From an uncultured Polymorphobacter sp. (lineage in GTDB: Bacteria > Pseudomonadota > Alphaproteobacteria > Sphingomonadales > Sphingomonadaceae), in the NCBI GenBank assembly GCA_937871645.1, contig CALMPZ010000119.1:1-9131 (forward strand): a DNA stretch of 9,131 bases. The letters run 5' to 3'. The position numbers and the translations under genes were made by a program. Of this stretch, positions 1 through 6,846 are shown piece after piece (position 1 is the first letter of the stretch; every line of letters starts with the position of its first letter). Under the pieces are notes generated by a model that made no database searches, was not told the origin of the DNA, and was given only the letters and a program-made list of their open reading frames with translations.

Positions 1-285
1 GCGCGGCCGCCCAAGCCGATGGATGCCAACCAGCTGCGGCTGTTCGAACTGGTGAGGGCGTGCGGCCGCGACATCGGCCTCGCCATCGGCTGGCGCGATA
101 CCGGCGGCGTCTGTGATGGCAACAACCTGGCCGCCACCGGCCTTGCGGTCGTCGACACGCTGGGGCCGCGTGGTGGCTCGATCCATTCGGCCGACGAATT
201 CCTGTGCGCCGACAGCCTGGTCGAGCGCGCCAAATTGTCGGCCCTCATTCTGATGCGCGTCGCGCAGAACGGCTGGGTCCGATGA
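1..285 (+). CDS. M20-family metallopeptidase/hydrolase, C-terminal part (5' truncated)
   Basis: The frame is open from base 1 and ends at the TGA at 283-285, so only the last 94 residues are present. Visible are RPPKP near the left edge, a GGVCDGNN segment and GGSIHSADEF. The last two fit the end of the catalytic domain of M20 (carboxypeptidase G2/ArgE-like) zinc hydrolases, where the His of GGxxHSxDEF is expected to be a metal ligand. These enzymes hydrolyse amide bonds of N-acylated amino acids. The gene lies 13 bp before astA on the same strand, so it is very likely in the same operon. From that context I infer it may act on an N-succinyl amino acid, possibly replacing AstE. The substrate cannot be read from the sequence. 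Family assignment is fairly sure; the specific role is not. Confidence 0.8.
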   Translation, partial: ARPPKPMDANQLRLFELVRACGRDIGLAIGWRDTGGVCDGNNLAATGLAVVDTLGPRGGSIHSADEFLCADSLVERAKLSALILMRVAQNGWVR

Positions 286-298
286 GTTGGCCAATCTC

Positions 299-1330
299 AT
301 GAGCTGGAAAGTCCGCCCCGCGCGCGGCAGCGACCTTGATGCGCTGTACGAGCTGGCGATGATGACCGGCGGCGGGTTCACCAACCTGCCGCAGGACCGC
401 GACGCGATGGCGGCGCGGCTGGCGCGGTCCGACGCGGCGTACGCCAAGGACATCAGCGCGCCCGAAGACGAGCTCTATATGCTGGTGCTCGAAAACAGCG
501 TCACCGGCCGCATCGGCGGCACCGCGGTGGTGTTCAGCCGCATCGGTGTCGAATGGCCGTTCTATTCGTACAAATTGAACCTGCTGCAGCAGAATTCGAA
601 GGAGCTGGGCAAGACCTTCGCGATCCAGTCGCTGAATCTCACCAGCGATCACGACGGCGCCAGCGAAGTCGGCGGGCTGTTCCTGCACCCGGAATTGCGC
701 ACCGGCGGACTGGGGCGCTTGCTGGCGCGCAGCCGCTACCTGTTCATCGCGTGCCATAGGCAACGCTTTGCCGACCGGCTGCTTGCTGAGCTGCGCGGCG
801 TCATCGACCCCGATGGCGGCTCGCCGTTCTGGGACGGTCTGGGCCGCGCGTTCTTCGGCATGAGCTTTCAGGACGCCGACAGCTTCAACGCCATCCATGG
901 CAACCAGTTCATCGCCGACCTGATGCCCAAGCACCCGGTCTATGTCGCGCTGCTGCCCGAAACCGCGCGCGCCGTCATCGGCCTGCCGCACCCCAATGGC
1001 CGGCCGGCGATGGCGATGCTCGAGGCCGAGGGTTTCAGCTATGACGGCTATGTCGACATCTTTGACGGCGGCCCGACGATGACGGTGCGCACCGACAATG
1101 TCCGCAGCATCCGTGACAGCCGGCGCGGCGAGGTCATGGCGCTGGTCGATGACCATGGCACGATGGGCCGCGCGCTGCTGGCGAGCGGCCAGTTGGCGGG
1201 ATTCCGCGCCTGGATCGGCCATGCGCAATGGGTTGAAGGTGGCGAGGCCGCCGGGCTGTTCCTGCCGCGCGGCGAGGCCGAGGCGGTGGGCGTGAAGATG
1301 GGAGACAAGGTGCGTCATGTCGGCTTCTGA
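299..1330 (+). CDS. astA: Arginine N-succinyltransferase (AST pathway step 1)
   Basis: This 343-residue protein matches the usual AstA length of about 340-345. It transfers succinyl from succinyl-CoA to the alpha-amino group of L-arginine in the cytoplasm. Family landmarks, numbered from the ATG at 299, are PFYSYK (87-92), SDHDGASEVGGLFLHPELR (116-134), FWDGLGRAFFGMSFQDAD (177-194), FIADLMPKHPVY (204-215) and GRPAMAMLEAEGF (234-246). The fold is GNAT-like. The ATG at 299 is preferred because the protein then begins MSWKVRPARGSDLDAL, as AstA proteins usually do. An in-frame TTG at 287 would add four residues, and neither start has a clear ribosome site, which fits translational coupling to the hydrolase ending at 285. 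The 3' end overlaps astD by 14 bp. Confidence 0.95.
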   Translation: MSWKVRPARGSDLDALYELAMMTGGGFTNLPQDRDAMAARLARSDAAYAKDISAPEDELYMLVLENSVTGRIGGTAVVFSRIGVEWPFYSYKLNLLQQNSKELGKTFAIQSLNLTSDHDGASEVGGLFLHPELRTGGLGRLLARSRYLFIACHRQRFADRLLAELRGVIDPDGGSPFWDGLGRAFFGMSFQDADSFNAIHGNQFIADLMPKHPVYVALLPETARAVIGLPHPNGRPAMAMLEAEGFSYDGYVDIFDGGPTMTVRTDNVRSIRDSRRGEVMALVDDHGTMGRALLASGQLAGFRAWIGHAQWVEGGEAAGLFLPRGEAEAVGVKMGDKVRHVGF

Positions 1331-2732
1331 ACTCGAATCGATCGATCCGTGCACCGGTGAAACCGTCTGGCGCGGCGCGGCGGGCAATGTCGATGCGGCG
1401 GTCGCCAAGGCGCGCAAGGCGCTGCCGGGCTGGGCCGCGGCAGGGCTCGACGCGCGCATCGCGCAGGCGCGCAGTTTTCAGGATGTTGTGCGCGACCAGG
1501 CCGACCAGTTCGCCGCACTGATCGCCACCGAAACCGGCAAGCCGCTGTGGGAAACCAAGACCGAAGTCGCCAGCGTCATCGCCAAGGTCGACATTTCGAT
1601 CACCGCGCAGGCCGAGCGGGCGGGCGAACGCAGCGGCGAAGTCGCAGGTGTGCGGCAGGCGCTGCGGCACAAGCCGCACGGTGTGATGGGGGTGCTCGGG
1701 CCGTATAATTTCCCCGCGCATCTGCCCAATGGCCATATCGTGCCGGCGCTGCTCGCGGGCAACACCATCGTCTTCAAGCCGTCCGAACTGACGCCCGCCG
1801 TCGGTGAATTCATGGCGCAATGCTGGACGACCGCCGGCCTGCCCGACGGCGTCATCAATGTCGTGCAGGGCGCCGGCGACACTGGCCGCGCGCTCGCCGG
1901 GCATGACGGGCTCGACGGGCTGCTGTTCACCGGCTCGGCGACCACCGGCGCGCATCTGGCGCGGCAGTTCGCCGAAACGCCGTGGAAGCTGCTGGCGCTC
2001 GAAATGGGCGGCAACAACCCGCTGATCGTCTGGGATGTCGACGATTCGGCGCTCGATGCGGCGGCCGCGCTGGTCGTGCAATCGGCGTATCTGTCGGCAG
2101 GCCAGCGCTGCACCTGCGCGCGGCGGCTGATCGTTCGCGACGGCGCGCATGACGCACTGATCGACCGCGTCACCGGCCTCATCGACCGCATCATCATCGG
2201 CGCACCGTTCGACCAGCCGCAGCCGTTCATGGGCCCGGTGATCGACAACCGTGCTGCCGATGCGCTGCAGGCAGGCTTTGCCGAACTCGCCTCGCACGGC
2301 GGCGATGTCATCCGCATGTTGGCGCGCCGCGACATGACCAAGCCGCTGCTCAGCCCCGGCCTGATCGACGTCACCGATGTTGCCGACCGCCCCGACAGCG
2401 AGATGTTCGGGCCGGTGCTGCAGATGATCCGCGTCGCCGATTTCGACGCCGCGCTCGCCGAAGCGAACAACACGCGCTTCGGGCTGTCGGCGGGGCTGAT
2501 CGGCGGCGATGCCAAGCTTTATGATCGTTTCTGGCAGGCCAGCCGTGCCGGCGTCGTCAACTGGAACCGCCCGACCAACGGGGCCGCATCGAACGCGCCG
2601 TTTGGCGGCATCGGGCTGTCGGGCAACCACCGCCCGAGCGCCTATTACGCTGCCGACTATGTCGCCTGGCCCGTCGCCAGCCTCGAGGCCGACGCCATCG
2701 AGGGGTCGATCGCCACGGGCTTGCGCGCGTGA
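1317..2732 (+). CDS. astD: N-succinylglutamate 5-semialdehyde dehydrogenase (AST pathway step 4)
   Basis: This 471-residue aldehyde dehydrogenase oxidises N-succinyl-L-glutamate 5-semialdehyde to N-succinylglutamate with NAD+. The ALDH catalytic set is complete: Asn131 in GPYNFP, Lys154 in FKPSE (cofactor binding), a GSATTG cofactor loop (206-211), the general base Glu229 in ALEMGGNNP, the nucleophile Cys265 in AGQRCTCARR, and EMFGP (362-366). The QRCTCARR context and PAHLPNGHIVPALLAGN (133-149) point to AstD rather than to a generic ALDH. The protein is slightly shorter than the E. coli enzyme (about 490), with no missing core motif. The ATG at 1317 lies inside the end of astA and has GGAG/AAGG within 1301-1310. 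The stop overlaps the GTG of astB in a GTGA junction, so the genes are translationally coupled. Confidence 0.95.
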   Translation: MSASELESIDPCTGETVWRGAAGNVDAAVAKARKALPGWAAAGLDARIAQARSFQDVVRDQADQFAALIATETGKPLWETKTEVASVIAKVDISITAQAERAGERSGEVAGVRQALRHKPHGVMGVLGPYNFPAHLPNGHIVPALLAGNTIVFKPSELTPAVGEFMAQCWTTAGLPDGVINVVQGAGDTGRALAGHDGLDGLLFTGSATTGAHLARQFAETPWKLLALEMGGNNPLIVWDVDDSALDAAAALVVQSAYLSAGQRCTCARRLIVRDGAHDALIDRVTGLIDRIIIGAPFDQPQPFMGPVIDNRAADALQAGFAELASHGGDVIRMLARRDMTKPLLSPGLIDVTDVADRPDSEMFGPVLQMIRVADFDAALAEANNTRFGLSAGLIGGDAKLYDRFWQASRAGVVNWNRPTNGAASNAPFGGIGLSGNHRPSAYYAADYVAWPVASLEADAIEGSIATGLRA

Positions 2733-4006
2733 ATCTGGTCGAGATCAACTTCGACGGGCTGATCGGGCCGAGCCACAACTATGCCGGGCTCAGCCTCGGC
2801 AATGTCGCGAGCGCGAAGAACGCCGGTGGGGTGTCGAAACCGCGTGCTGCTGCGCTGCAGGGCCTCGGCAAGATGCGCGCCGCCATGGGCCTTGGCCTGA
2901 CGCAAGGGCTGTTGCTGCCGCTGCCGCGCCCCGACGCGACCGTGCTGCGCGCGCTGGGCTTTGCCGGTGATGATGACGCCGTCTGCGCCGCCGCCTGGGC
3001 TGCCGATCCGGCACTGTTCGCGCAGGTGATTTCTGCCTCAAGCATGTGGACCGCGAACGCCGCGACGGTGTCCCCCGGCCCCGACACCGCCGACGGGCGC
3101 TGCCACCTGACCGTCGCCAACCTGTCGACGATGCCGCACCGCAGCATCGAACAGCGCCACACCGAGGCGCAACTGCGCGTCGCGTTCGGCGGCGAGGCGT
3201 TCGCGGTGCATGCCGCCGTCCCCGCCGTATTCGGCGACGAGGGCGCCGCAAACCACATGCGGATGGGCAGCGCGCACGGTGCGGCGGGCATCGAAATTTT
3301 CGTTTACGGCGAACCCGGCGGGAGGTTTCCGGCGCGACAGAGCCGCCGCGCGTCCGAAGCCGTGGCCCGCCTCAACCGGCTCGACCCGGCGCGCACGCTG
3401 TTCGTCCAGCAGGCCGTCGCGGCCATCGAGGCGGGCGCGTTCCATAATGACGTGGTGGCGGTGGCGAACGGCAACGTGCTATTCTGCCATGAACAGGCGT
3501 TCGAGAACGCGGCCGGCTTCTATGCCGCACTGGCCGCAGCACTGCCCGGCACCATCGTAATCGAAGTACCGGCGAGCGCCATCAGCCTGGGCGACGCCAT
3601 CACCTCCTACCTGTTCAACTCGCAATTGCTGACACTGCCGGATGGCTCAATGGCGTTGATCCTGCCGACCGAGGCACAGGAGAATCCGCGCGTTGCGGCG
3701 TATCTCGACCGCCTCGTCGCGACAAATGGCCCGATCCGCAGCGTGCACTTCGTCGCGGTGCGCGAATCGATGAAGAACGGCGGCGGCCCGGCGTGCCTGC
3801 GGCTGCGCGTCGTCGCCGACCCCGCGACCGTCGATCCACGCTTCCTGATGTCACCCCAAAAGGCCGACCGGCTGGAAGCGCTGGTCGCCGCGCATTGGCC
3901 CGAGCAAATCGCGCCTGCCGACCTCGGCAACGCCGCGCTCTGGGCCCAATGCCGTGCGGCGCGTGCGGCGCTGCTGGGCGAACTCGGCTTGAGCGCGCTG
4001 CTGTAG
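2729..4006 (+). CDS. astB: N-succinylarginine dihydrolase (AST pathway step 2)
   Basis: This 425-residue protein hydrolyses N2-succinylarginine to N2-succinylornithine, two ammonia and CO2. It opens with EINFDGLIGPSHNYAGLS, the AstB signature, which fixes the GTG at 2729 as the start; that codon shares GTGA with the astD stop. By alignment with the known AstB triad the catalytic residues are Glu171 (GDEGAANH), His239 (AFHNDVVAVAN) and Cys356 (GGGPACLRLRV). The enzyme belongs to the guanidine-modifying (arginine deiminase-like) pentein fold. It appears to be the last gene of the operon: the next gene is convergent, and the 192-bp gap holds palindromic repeats. No T-tract terminator is visible after it, so transcription may end in the REP structures. 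Confidence 0.95.
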   Translation: MNLVEINFDGLIGPSHNYAGLSLGNVASAKNAGGVSKPRAAALQGLGKMRAAMGLGLTQGLLLPLPRPDATVLRALGFAGDDDAVCAAAWAADPALFAQVISASSMWTANAATVSPGPDTADGRCHLTVANLSTMPHRSIEQRHTEAQLRVAFGGEAFAVHAAVPAVFGDEGAANHMRMGSAHGAAGIEIFVYGEPGGRFPARQSRRASEAVARLNRLDPARTLFVQQAVAAIEAGAFHNDVVAVANGNVLFCHEQAFENAAGFYAALAAALPGTIVIEVPASAISLGDAITSYLFNSQLLTLPDGSMALILPTEAQENPRVAAYLDRLVATNGPIRSVHFVAVRESMKNGGGPACLRLRVVADPATVDPRFLMSPQKADRLEALVAAHWPEQIAPADLGNAALWAQCRAARAALLGELGLSALL

Positions 4007-4044
4007 AAGCTCTGGCCGACAGGCGAATTCTTTTCCAAGACGGC

Positions 4045-4055
4045 GGCCTGCACCC
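4045..4055 (-). repeat. Fragment of REP1 repeat (inverted head)
   Basis: On the minus strand this is GGGTGCAGGCC, identical to the first 11 bases of the REP1 stem region in the complete copies. It faces the complete copy at 4153-4193 head to head, with the REP2 double hairpin between them. Eleven bases are few, so this may be a remnant or chance. The same head-to-head arrangement at 5657-5743 makes a remnant more likely. Confidence 0.4.
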
Positions 4056-4064
4056 AGATATTTC

Positions 4065-4131
4065 CCGCCTCCCCAGCGCAAGCTGGGGTCCATCGTCACC
4101 GCATGGGCCCCAGCTTCCGCTGGGGAGGCGG
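4065..4131. repeat. REP2: 67-bp double-hairpin palindrome
   Basis: Arms 4065-4078 and 4118-4131 pair perfectly over 14 bp. Pairing continues inward with 4080-4088/4108-4116 (9 bp) and 4090-4093/4103-4106 (4 bp), broken by single mismatches, with a loop at 4094-4102. Each half is also a small hairpin: CCCCAGC/GCTGGGG with loop GCAA (4071-4088), and the same stem with loop TTCC (4108-4125). The element can therefore fold as one long cruciform or as two small hairpins. It sits between the convergent astB and rmuC genes. No T-run follows on either strand, so an intrinsic terminator is not supported; mRNA 3'-end protection or a REP-type mobile palindrome are alternatives. Confidence 0.8.
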
Positions 4132-4152
4132 ACATTGAAAGGTAAGACTTCA

Positions 4153-4193
4153 ACAATCGGGTGCAGGCCTCAGGCCTGCCCGCCGGAGGCCCT
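4153..4193 (+). repeat. REP1 palindromic repeat, copy A
   Basis: This 41-bp unit is identical base for base to 7563-7603. It contains a perfect 7-bp stem, GCAGGCC (4163-4169) with GGCCTGC (4173-4179), around a TCA loop, followed by the conserved tail CCGCCGGAGGC. It ends 5 bp before the rmuC stop codon, in the convergent astB/rmuC gap. Confidence 0.9.
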
Positions 4194-4198
4194 TAACA

Positions 4199-5593
4199 TC
4201 ACCCTTCCGCAGCCGGCGGCAGCAGCTCGCTATGCGTCGGCAACATCGGCACGGCTTCGATGGCCTTCAATTCGACAATAGCCTCAAGCCCGGTGGTGGC
4301 GCCAAGCTGTTCGAAGCGTTTGGCACGCAGCATGACGCGGCTGTCGACCTGCGCGACGAGCTTGTTCCAGTTCGCCACCGCGCCATCGAGGCTTTTCTGC
4401 ACGGCGCTGAAGTTGCCGCCCATGATGCGCAGCGAATCGTAGAGCTCGCGGCCGAGTTTGGCGATTTCGGCGGCTTGTTCGGCGAGCCGCGCCTGGTCGC
4501 GCATCGCGGCGACGGTGCGCGCGACGGCGATGAGGTTGATCGGTCCGGCGAGCACGAGGCGGCGCGTCATGAAGTCGTTCATCAGCGCGCGGTCCTGTTC
4601 GAGCGCCGCCGACAGGAAGTTTTCGCCGGGCACGAACAGCACGACGAAATCGACCGCGCCTTCGACCGACTTTTCATATGATTTGCTGGCGAGGCCGGTG
4701 GCGTGGGTGCGGACGGCGGCGGCATGCGCCTTGAGGTGACGGGCGCGCTCGGGGCCGTCTTCGGCCTCGACCGCCGCGACATAGGCATCGAGCGAGCATT
4801 TGACGTCGATGACCAGCTTGCGGCCGCCGGGCAGCGTGACGGTGAAGTCCGGGCGCTGCCGCCCACCTTCGCTTTCGACCGAGGTCTGCGCGGTGAAATC
4901 GACGCCGTCGACCAGCCCCGCGAGCTCAAGCACGTTGCGGCACTGTTCTTCACCCCAGCGGCCCGCCGCCTTGCCCGACGAGCGCAGCACGTTTTCGAGC
5001 TTCTGCGTCGCACCCGCCACGCGGTCCTGCCCGCGCGCCACCTGGTCGAGCAGCTGCGTCAGCTGGCCGTAGCCTTCTGCGCGGGTCTTTTCGATCGCCG
5101 CGAGCTGTTCTTCATATTTGCCCAAGGTCTCGCGCATCGGCGCAATCAGCTCGGCCATCTGGTTGCGGTTCATTTCCAGCCCGGCACCCGCCGCCTCGCG
5201 GTGACGCAGCAGCGCTTCCTCGGCGGCCGCAGCGAACTTCGCCTGTGCGCCATCGAGCGCCTGTGTCGCCACCGCGGCGAACTTTTCGTTAAGCAGCGCC
5301 AGCTGGCTTAGATGCTGCCGGTCGCGTTCGTCGGCCTGCGCCTTCAACCCCGCCAACTCCTCGGCAAGCGCCGCGCGTTCGCTATCGACCTTGCCCAGCC
5401 GCTCGCCAATGCCGCGCAAGTTCGCCAGTTCGACCTCATAGCCGCGCTCGGCCACCGCAGCGGCGCTGATCGTCGCGACATGGCGCGCGGCGTCGGCGCG
5501 TGCGGCGGCCAGCGGTCGCCCCCACAGCAGCCAGCAGGCCAGCGCGGTCACCGCCAGCACGACGGCGACGGCAATCAAGATCATCGGGTCCAA
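4199..5593 (-). CDS. rmuC: RmuC-family DNA recombination protein
   Basis: A 464-residue protein, counting from TTG at 5593. Layout: an N-terminal membrane helix (about 4-25, hydrophobic with a WLLWG end), a long Ala/Glu/Lys/Arg-rich coiled coil (about 40-190), then the RmuC domain (about 195-430). The domain carries GRWGEEQ (211-217) and a PD-(D/E)xK-like nuclease core, RPDFTV with Asp249 and VIDVK with Asp263 and Lys265. RmuC was found in E. coli as a factor limiting inversions at short inverted repeats; its biochemical activity is not settled. The TTG start is chosen because AAGG (5601-5604) lies 7 nt upstream, giving MDPMIL; the in-frame ATG at 5584 (461 residues) has no close ribosome site. 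The frame stays open further upstream only through a repeat. The gene is single, convergent with astB and divergent from the next gene. Confidence 0.93.
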   Translation of the reverse strand: MDPMILIAVAVVLAVTALACWLLWGRPLAAARADAARHVATISAAAVAERGYEVELANLRGIGERLGKVDSERAALAEELAGLKAQADERDRQHLSQLALLNEKFAAVATQALDGAQAKFAAAAEEALLRHREAAGAGLEMNRNQMAELIAPMRETLGKYEEQLAAIEKTRAEGYGQLTQLLDQVARGQDRVAGATQKLENVLRSSGKAAGRWGEEQCRNVLELAGLVDGVDFTAQTSVESEGGRQRPDFTVTLPGGRKLVIDVKCSLDAYVAAVEAEDGPERARHLKAHAAAVRTHATGLASKSYEKSVEGAVDFVVLFVPGENFLSAALEQDRALMNDFMTRRLVLAGPINLIAVARTVAAMRDQARLAEQAAEIAKLGRELYDSLRIMGGNFSAVQKSLDGAVANWNKLVAQVDSRVMLRAKRFEQLGATTGLEAIVELKAIEAVPMLPTHSELLPPAAEG

Positions 5594-5600
5594 CGGCCAT

Positions 5601-5604
5601 CCTT
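5601..5604 (-). promoter_or_regulatory. Ribosome binding site deciding the rmuC start
   Basis: The minus strand reads AAGG here, 7 nt before the TTG at 5593-5591. For the ATG at 5584 the same motif would be 16 nt away, which is too far. This supports initiation at TTG. Confidence 0.5.
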
Positions 5605-5656
5605 CAGGCGAACGTAACGTGAACCAAGTTAGTGCAGATCGGCAGACGAAGGAAGA

Positions 5657-5690
5657 GCCTCCGGCGGGCAGGGGTGACCCCTGCACCCGA
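5657..5690 (-). repeat. REP1 palindromic repeat, copy B (inverted, compensated stem)
   Basis: On the minus strand this 34-bp unit equals copy A (4157-4190) except at four bases. Those four form two swapped base pairs: the stem is GCAGGGG/CCCCTGC instead of GCAGGCC/GGCCTGC, with the same TCA loop and the same GCCGGAGGC tail. Pairing is therefore kept while the sequence changed. It lies in the 227-bp divergent gap between rmuC and the SMP-30-family gene, head to head with copy C. Confidence 0.88.
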
Positions 5691-5710
5691 TTTTTGTGCG
5701 CTCTTCAAAT

Positions 5711-5743
5711 GGGTGCAGGCCTCAGGCCCGCCCGCCGGAGGCA
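5711..5743 (+). repeat. REP1 palindromic repeat, copy C
   Basis: This 33-bp unit matches copies A and D except for one T-to-C change at 5729, which breaks one pair of the stem (A5717 opposite C5729), and the last base. With copy B it makes an inverted pair separated by 20 bp. The pair lies upstream of the gene starting at 5821. Confidence 0.85.
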
Positions 5744-5820
5744 CTTTCGTCGAATCTGCTTGCACTCGCCTGCCCGCGTCGGTTGTATCGAAAAAAAGCA
5801 ACACCTTGGGAGGAACCACC

Positions 5821-6738
5821 ATGTATCCGCACAGCATCGTCGCCGAAGATCTCGCTTTCCCCGAAGGCCCGATCTGGATGGAGGACGGCTCGATCGTGCT
5901 CGTTGAAATCGCGCTCGGGCAGGTGACGCGGGTGCTGCCCGATGGCCGCAAGCAGGTCATCGCCAAGCCCGGCGGCGGCCCCAACGGCGCGGCCATCGGC
6001 CCCGACGGCGCCCTGTACGTGTGCAACAACGGCGGCTTCAAATGGGCGATGGTCGACGGCCTGCGCATTCCCGGCGCACAGCCCGATGACTATGAGACCG
6101 GCCGCATCGAACGCATCGACCTGTCGACCGGCAAGGTCGAGCGGCTGTACCAAAAGATCGAGGGCGGCAATCTCAGCGGCCCCAACGACATCGTCTTCGA
6201 TTCGACCGGGGGATTCTGGTTCACCGACCTCGGCAAGCATAACGCGACGGGCACGACCTGGGGCGGGCTTTATTATGCCAAGGCCGATGGCAGCAGCATC
6301 ACCTGCGCGGTGCACGGGCCGAACATGAACGGCGTCGGGCTGTCGCCCGATGGCAAGACCGTCTACACCGCGCTGACCACCGAACGTCTGGTGCTGGCGT
6401 TTGACATCACCGGCCCGGGCACCGTCGAAAAGGCGACGCTCGGCGCGATCCCCGGCCGCGTCGTCACCGGCTACGCCGACCGCGTGCTGCTCGATTCGCT
6501 GGCGATCGAGGCCAATGGCAACATCGCGCAGGCGACATTGGTCGCGCATCCCGGAATCTGCAGCATCCACCCCACCACCGGCGCGCAGGAGTGGTTCGAT
6601 TTCCCCGATTTGCTGACCACCAACATCGTGTTCGGCGGCGCCGACATGATGGATGCGTGGATCTGTCTGTCGACCACCGGCAAGCTGGCGAAGTGCCGCT
6701 GGCCGCGTCCGGGTCTGAGGCTGGCGTTTTATGCTTAA
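5821..6738 (+). CDS. SMP-30/gluconolactonase/LRE family protein
   Basis: A 305-residue six-bladed beta-propeller hydrolase of the SMP-30/regucalcin family. These metal-dependent lactonases open sugar lactones such as gluconolactone; the substrate here cannot be deduced. All four metal or substrate positions of the family have counterparts: Glu15 in FPEGPIW, Asn122 in SGPNDIVFD, Asn170 in MNGVGLSPDGK and Asp225 in LDSLAIEANGN. PNGAAIGPDGALYV (54-67) is a further blade repeat. There is no signal peptide, so a cytoplasmic location is likely. The ATG at 5821 is chosen because GGGAGG (5808-5813) lies 7 nt upstream and the family start motif follows at once. The frame is open further 5' only through the REP1 pair. 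The gene appears to stand alone, with rmuC divergent and 108 bp to the next gene. Promoter boxes are not clear. Confidence 0.9.
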   Translation: MYPHSIVAEDLAFPEGPIWMEDGSIVLVEIALGQVTRVLPDGRKQVIAKPGGGPNGAAIGPDGALYVCNNGGFKWAMVDGLRIPGAQPDDYETGRIERIDLSTGKVERLYQKIEGGNLSGPNDIVFDSTGGFWFTDLGKHNATGTTWGGLYYAKADGSSITCAVHGPNMNGVGLSPDGKTVYTALTTERLVLAFDITGPGTVEKATLGAIPGRVVTGYADRVLLDSLAIEANGNIAQATLVAHPGICSIHPTTGAQEWFDFPDLLTTNIVFGGADMMDAWICLSTTGKLAKCRWPRPGLRLAFYA

Positions 6739-6754
6739 CGACGTGGCGCGTGGC

Positions 6755-6782
6755 TTGATGTTGCCCTGATTTGCTGTATTCA
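6755..6782 (+). promoter_or_regulatory. Weak candidate sigma-70-type promoter for the first PEP-CTERM gene
   Basis: TTGATG (6755-6760) and TATTCA (6777-6782) are 16 bp apart, with 4/6 and 3/6 matches to the consensus boxes. This is the best pair I see in the 108-bp gap 6739-6846, but such matches arise easily by chance. Nothing else stands out in that gap except the ribosome site AGGGGG at 6833-6838. Confidence 0.2.
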
Positions 6783-6846
6783 TCGTGAGTAAGTCGTTGA
6801 TGCGGGCGCGTTTCGCGCGGCAGCGATCAAGCAGGGGGCAAATTGC

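Noticed and set aside
287..298. TTG at 287 as the start of astA.
   Set aside because: It adds only four residues, has no better ribosome site, and the ATG at 299 fits the usual AstA N-terminus. It cannot be fully excluded.
1134..2630. A long open frame antisense to astD, and similar long antisense frames at 245-1459 and 5722-7275.
   Set aside because: High-G+C genes leave open frames on the other strand. These translations are rich in Arg/Ala/His/Gln without domains, while the opposite strand encodes clear enzyme families.
5594..5686. In-frame extension of rmuC upstream to an ATG at 5686.
   Set aside because: That ATG is inside REP1 copy B and would bury the N-terminal membrane anchor behind 31 unrelated residues.
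5632..5820. In-frame extension of the SMP-30-family gene upstream to 5632.
   Set aside because: It would run through the REP1 repeats. The ATG at 5821 has a strong ribosome site and begins the family motif.
6370..6375. Leu184 in the SMP-30-family protein where many relatives have an acidic residue (the VAET-type segment), suggesting a dead enzyme.
   Set aside because: The metal ligands by comparison with regucalcin are Glu18, Asn154 and Asp204, with Asn103 in the substrate site. All have counterparts here (Glu15, Asn170, Asp225, Asn122).
6744..6764. Sigma-54-like sequence upstream of the first PEP-CTERM gene.
   Set aside because: The TGGC at 6751 gives GG-N9-GC, one base short. The TGGCGCG at 6744 gives correct spacing but GA in place of GC. 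Neither meets the strict RpoN spacing and GG/GC requirement, and no upstream dyad is seen.
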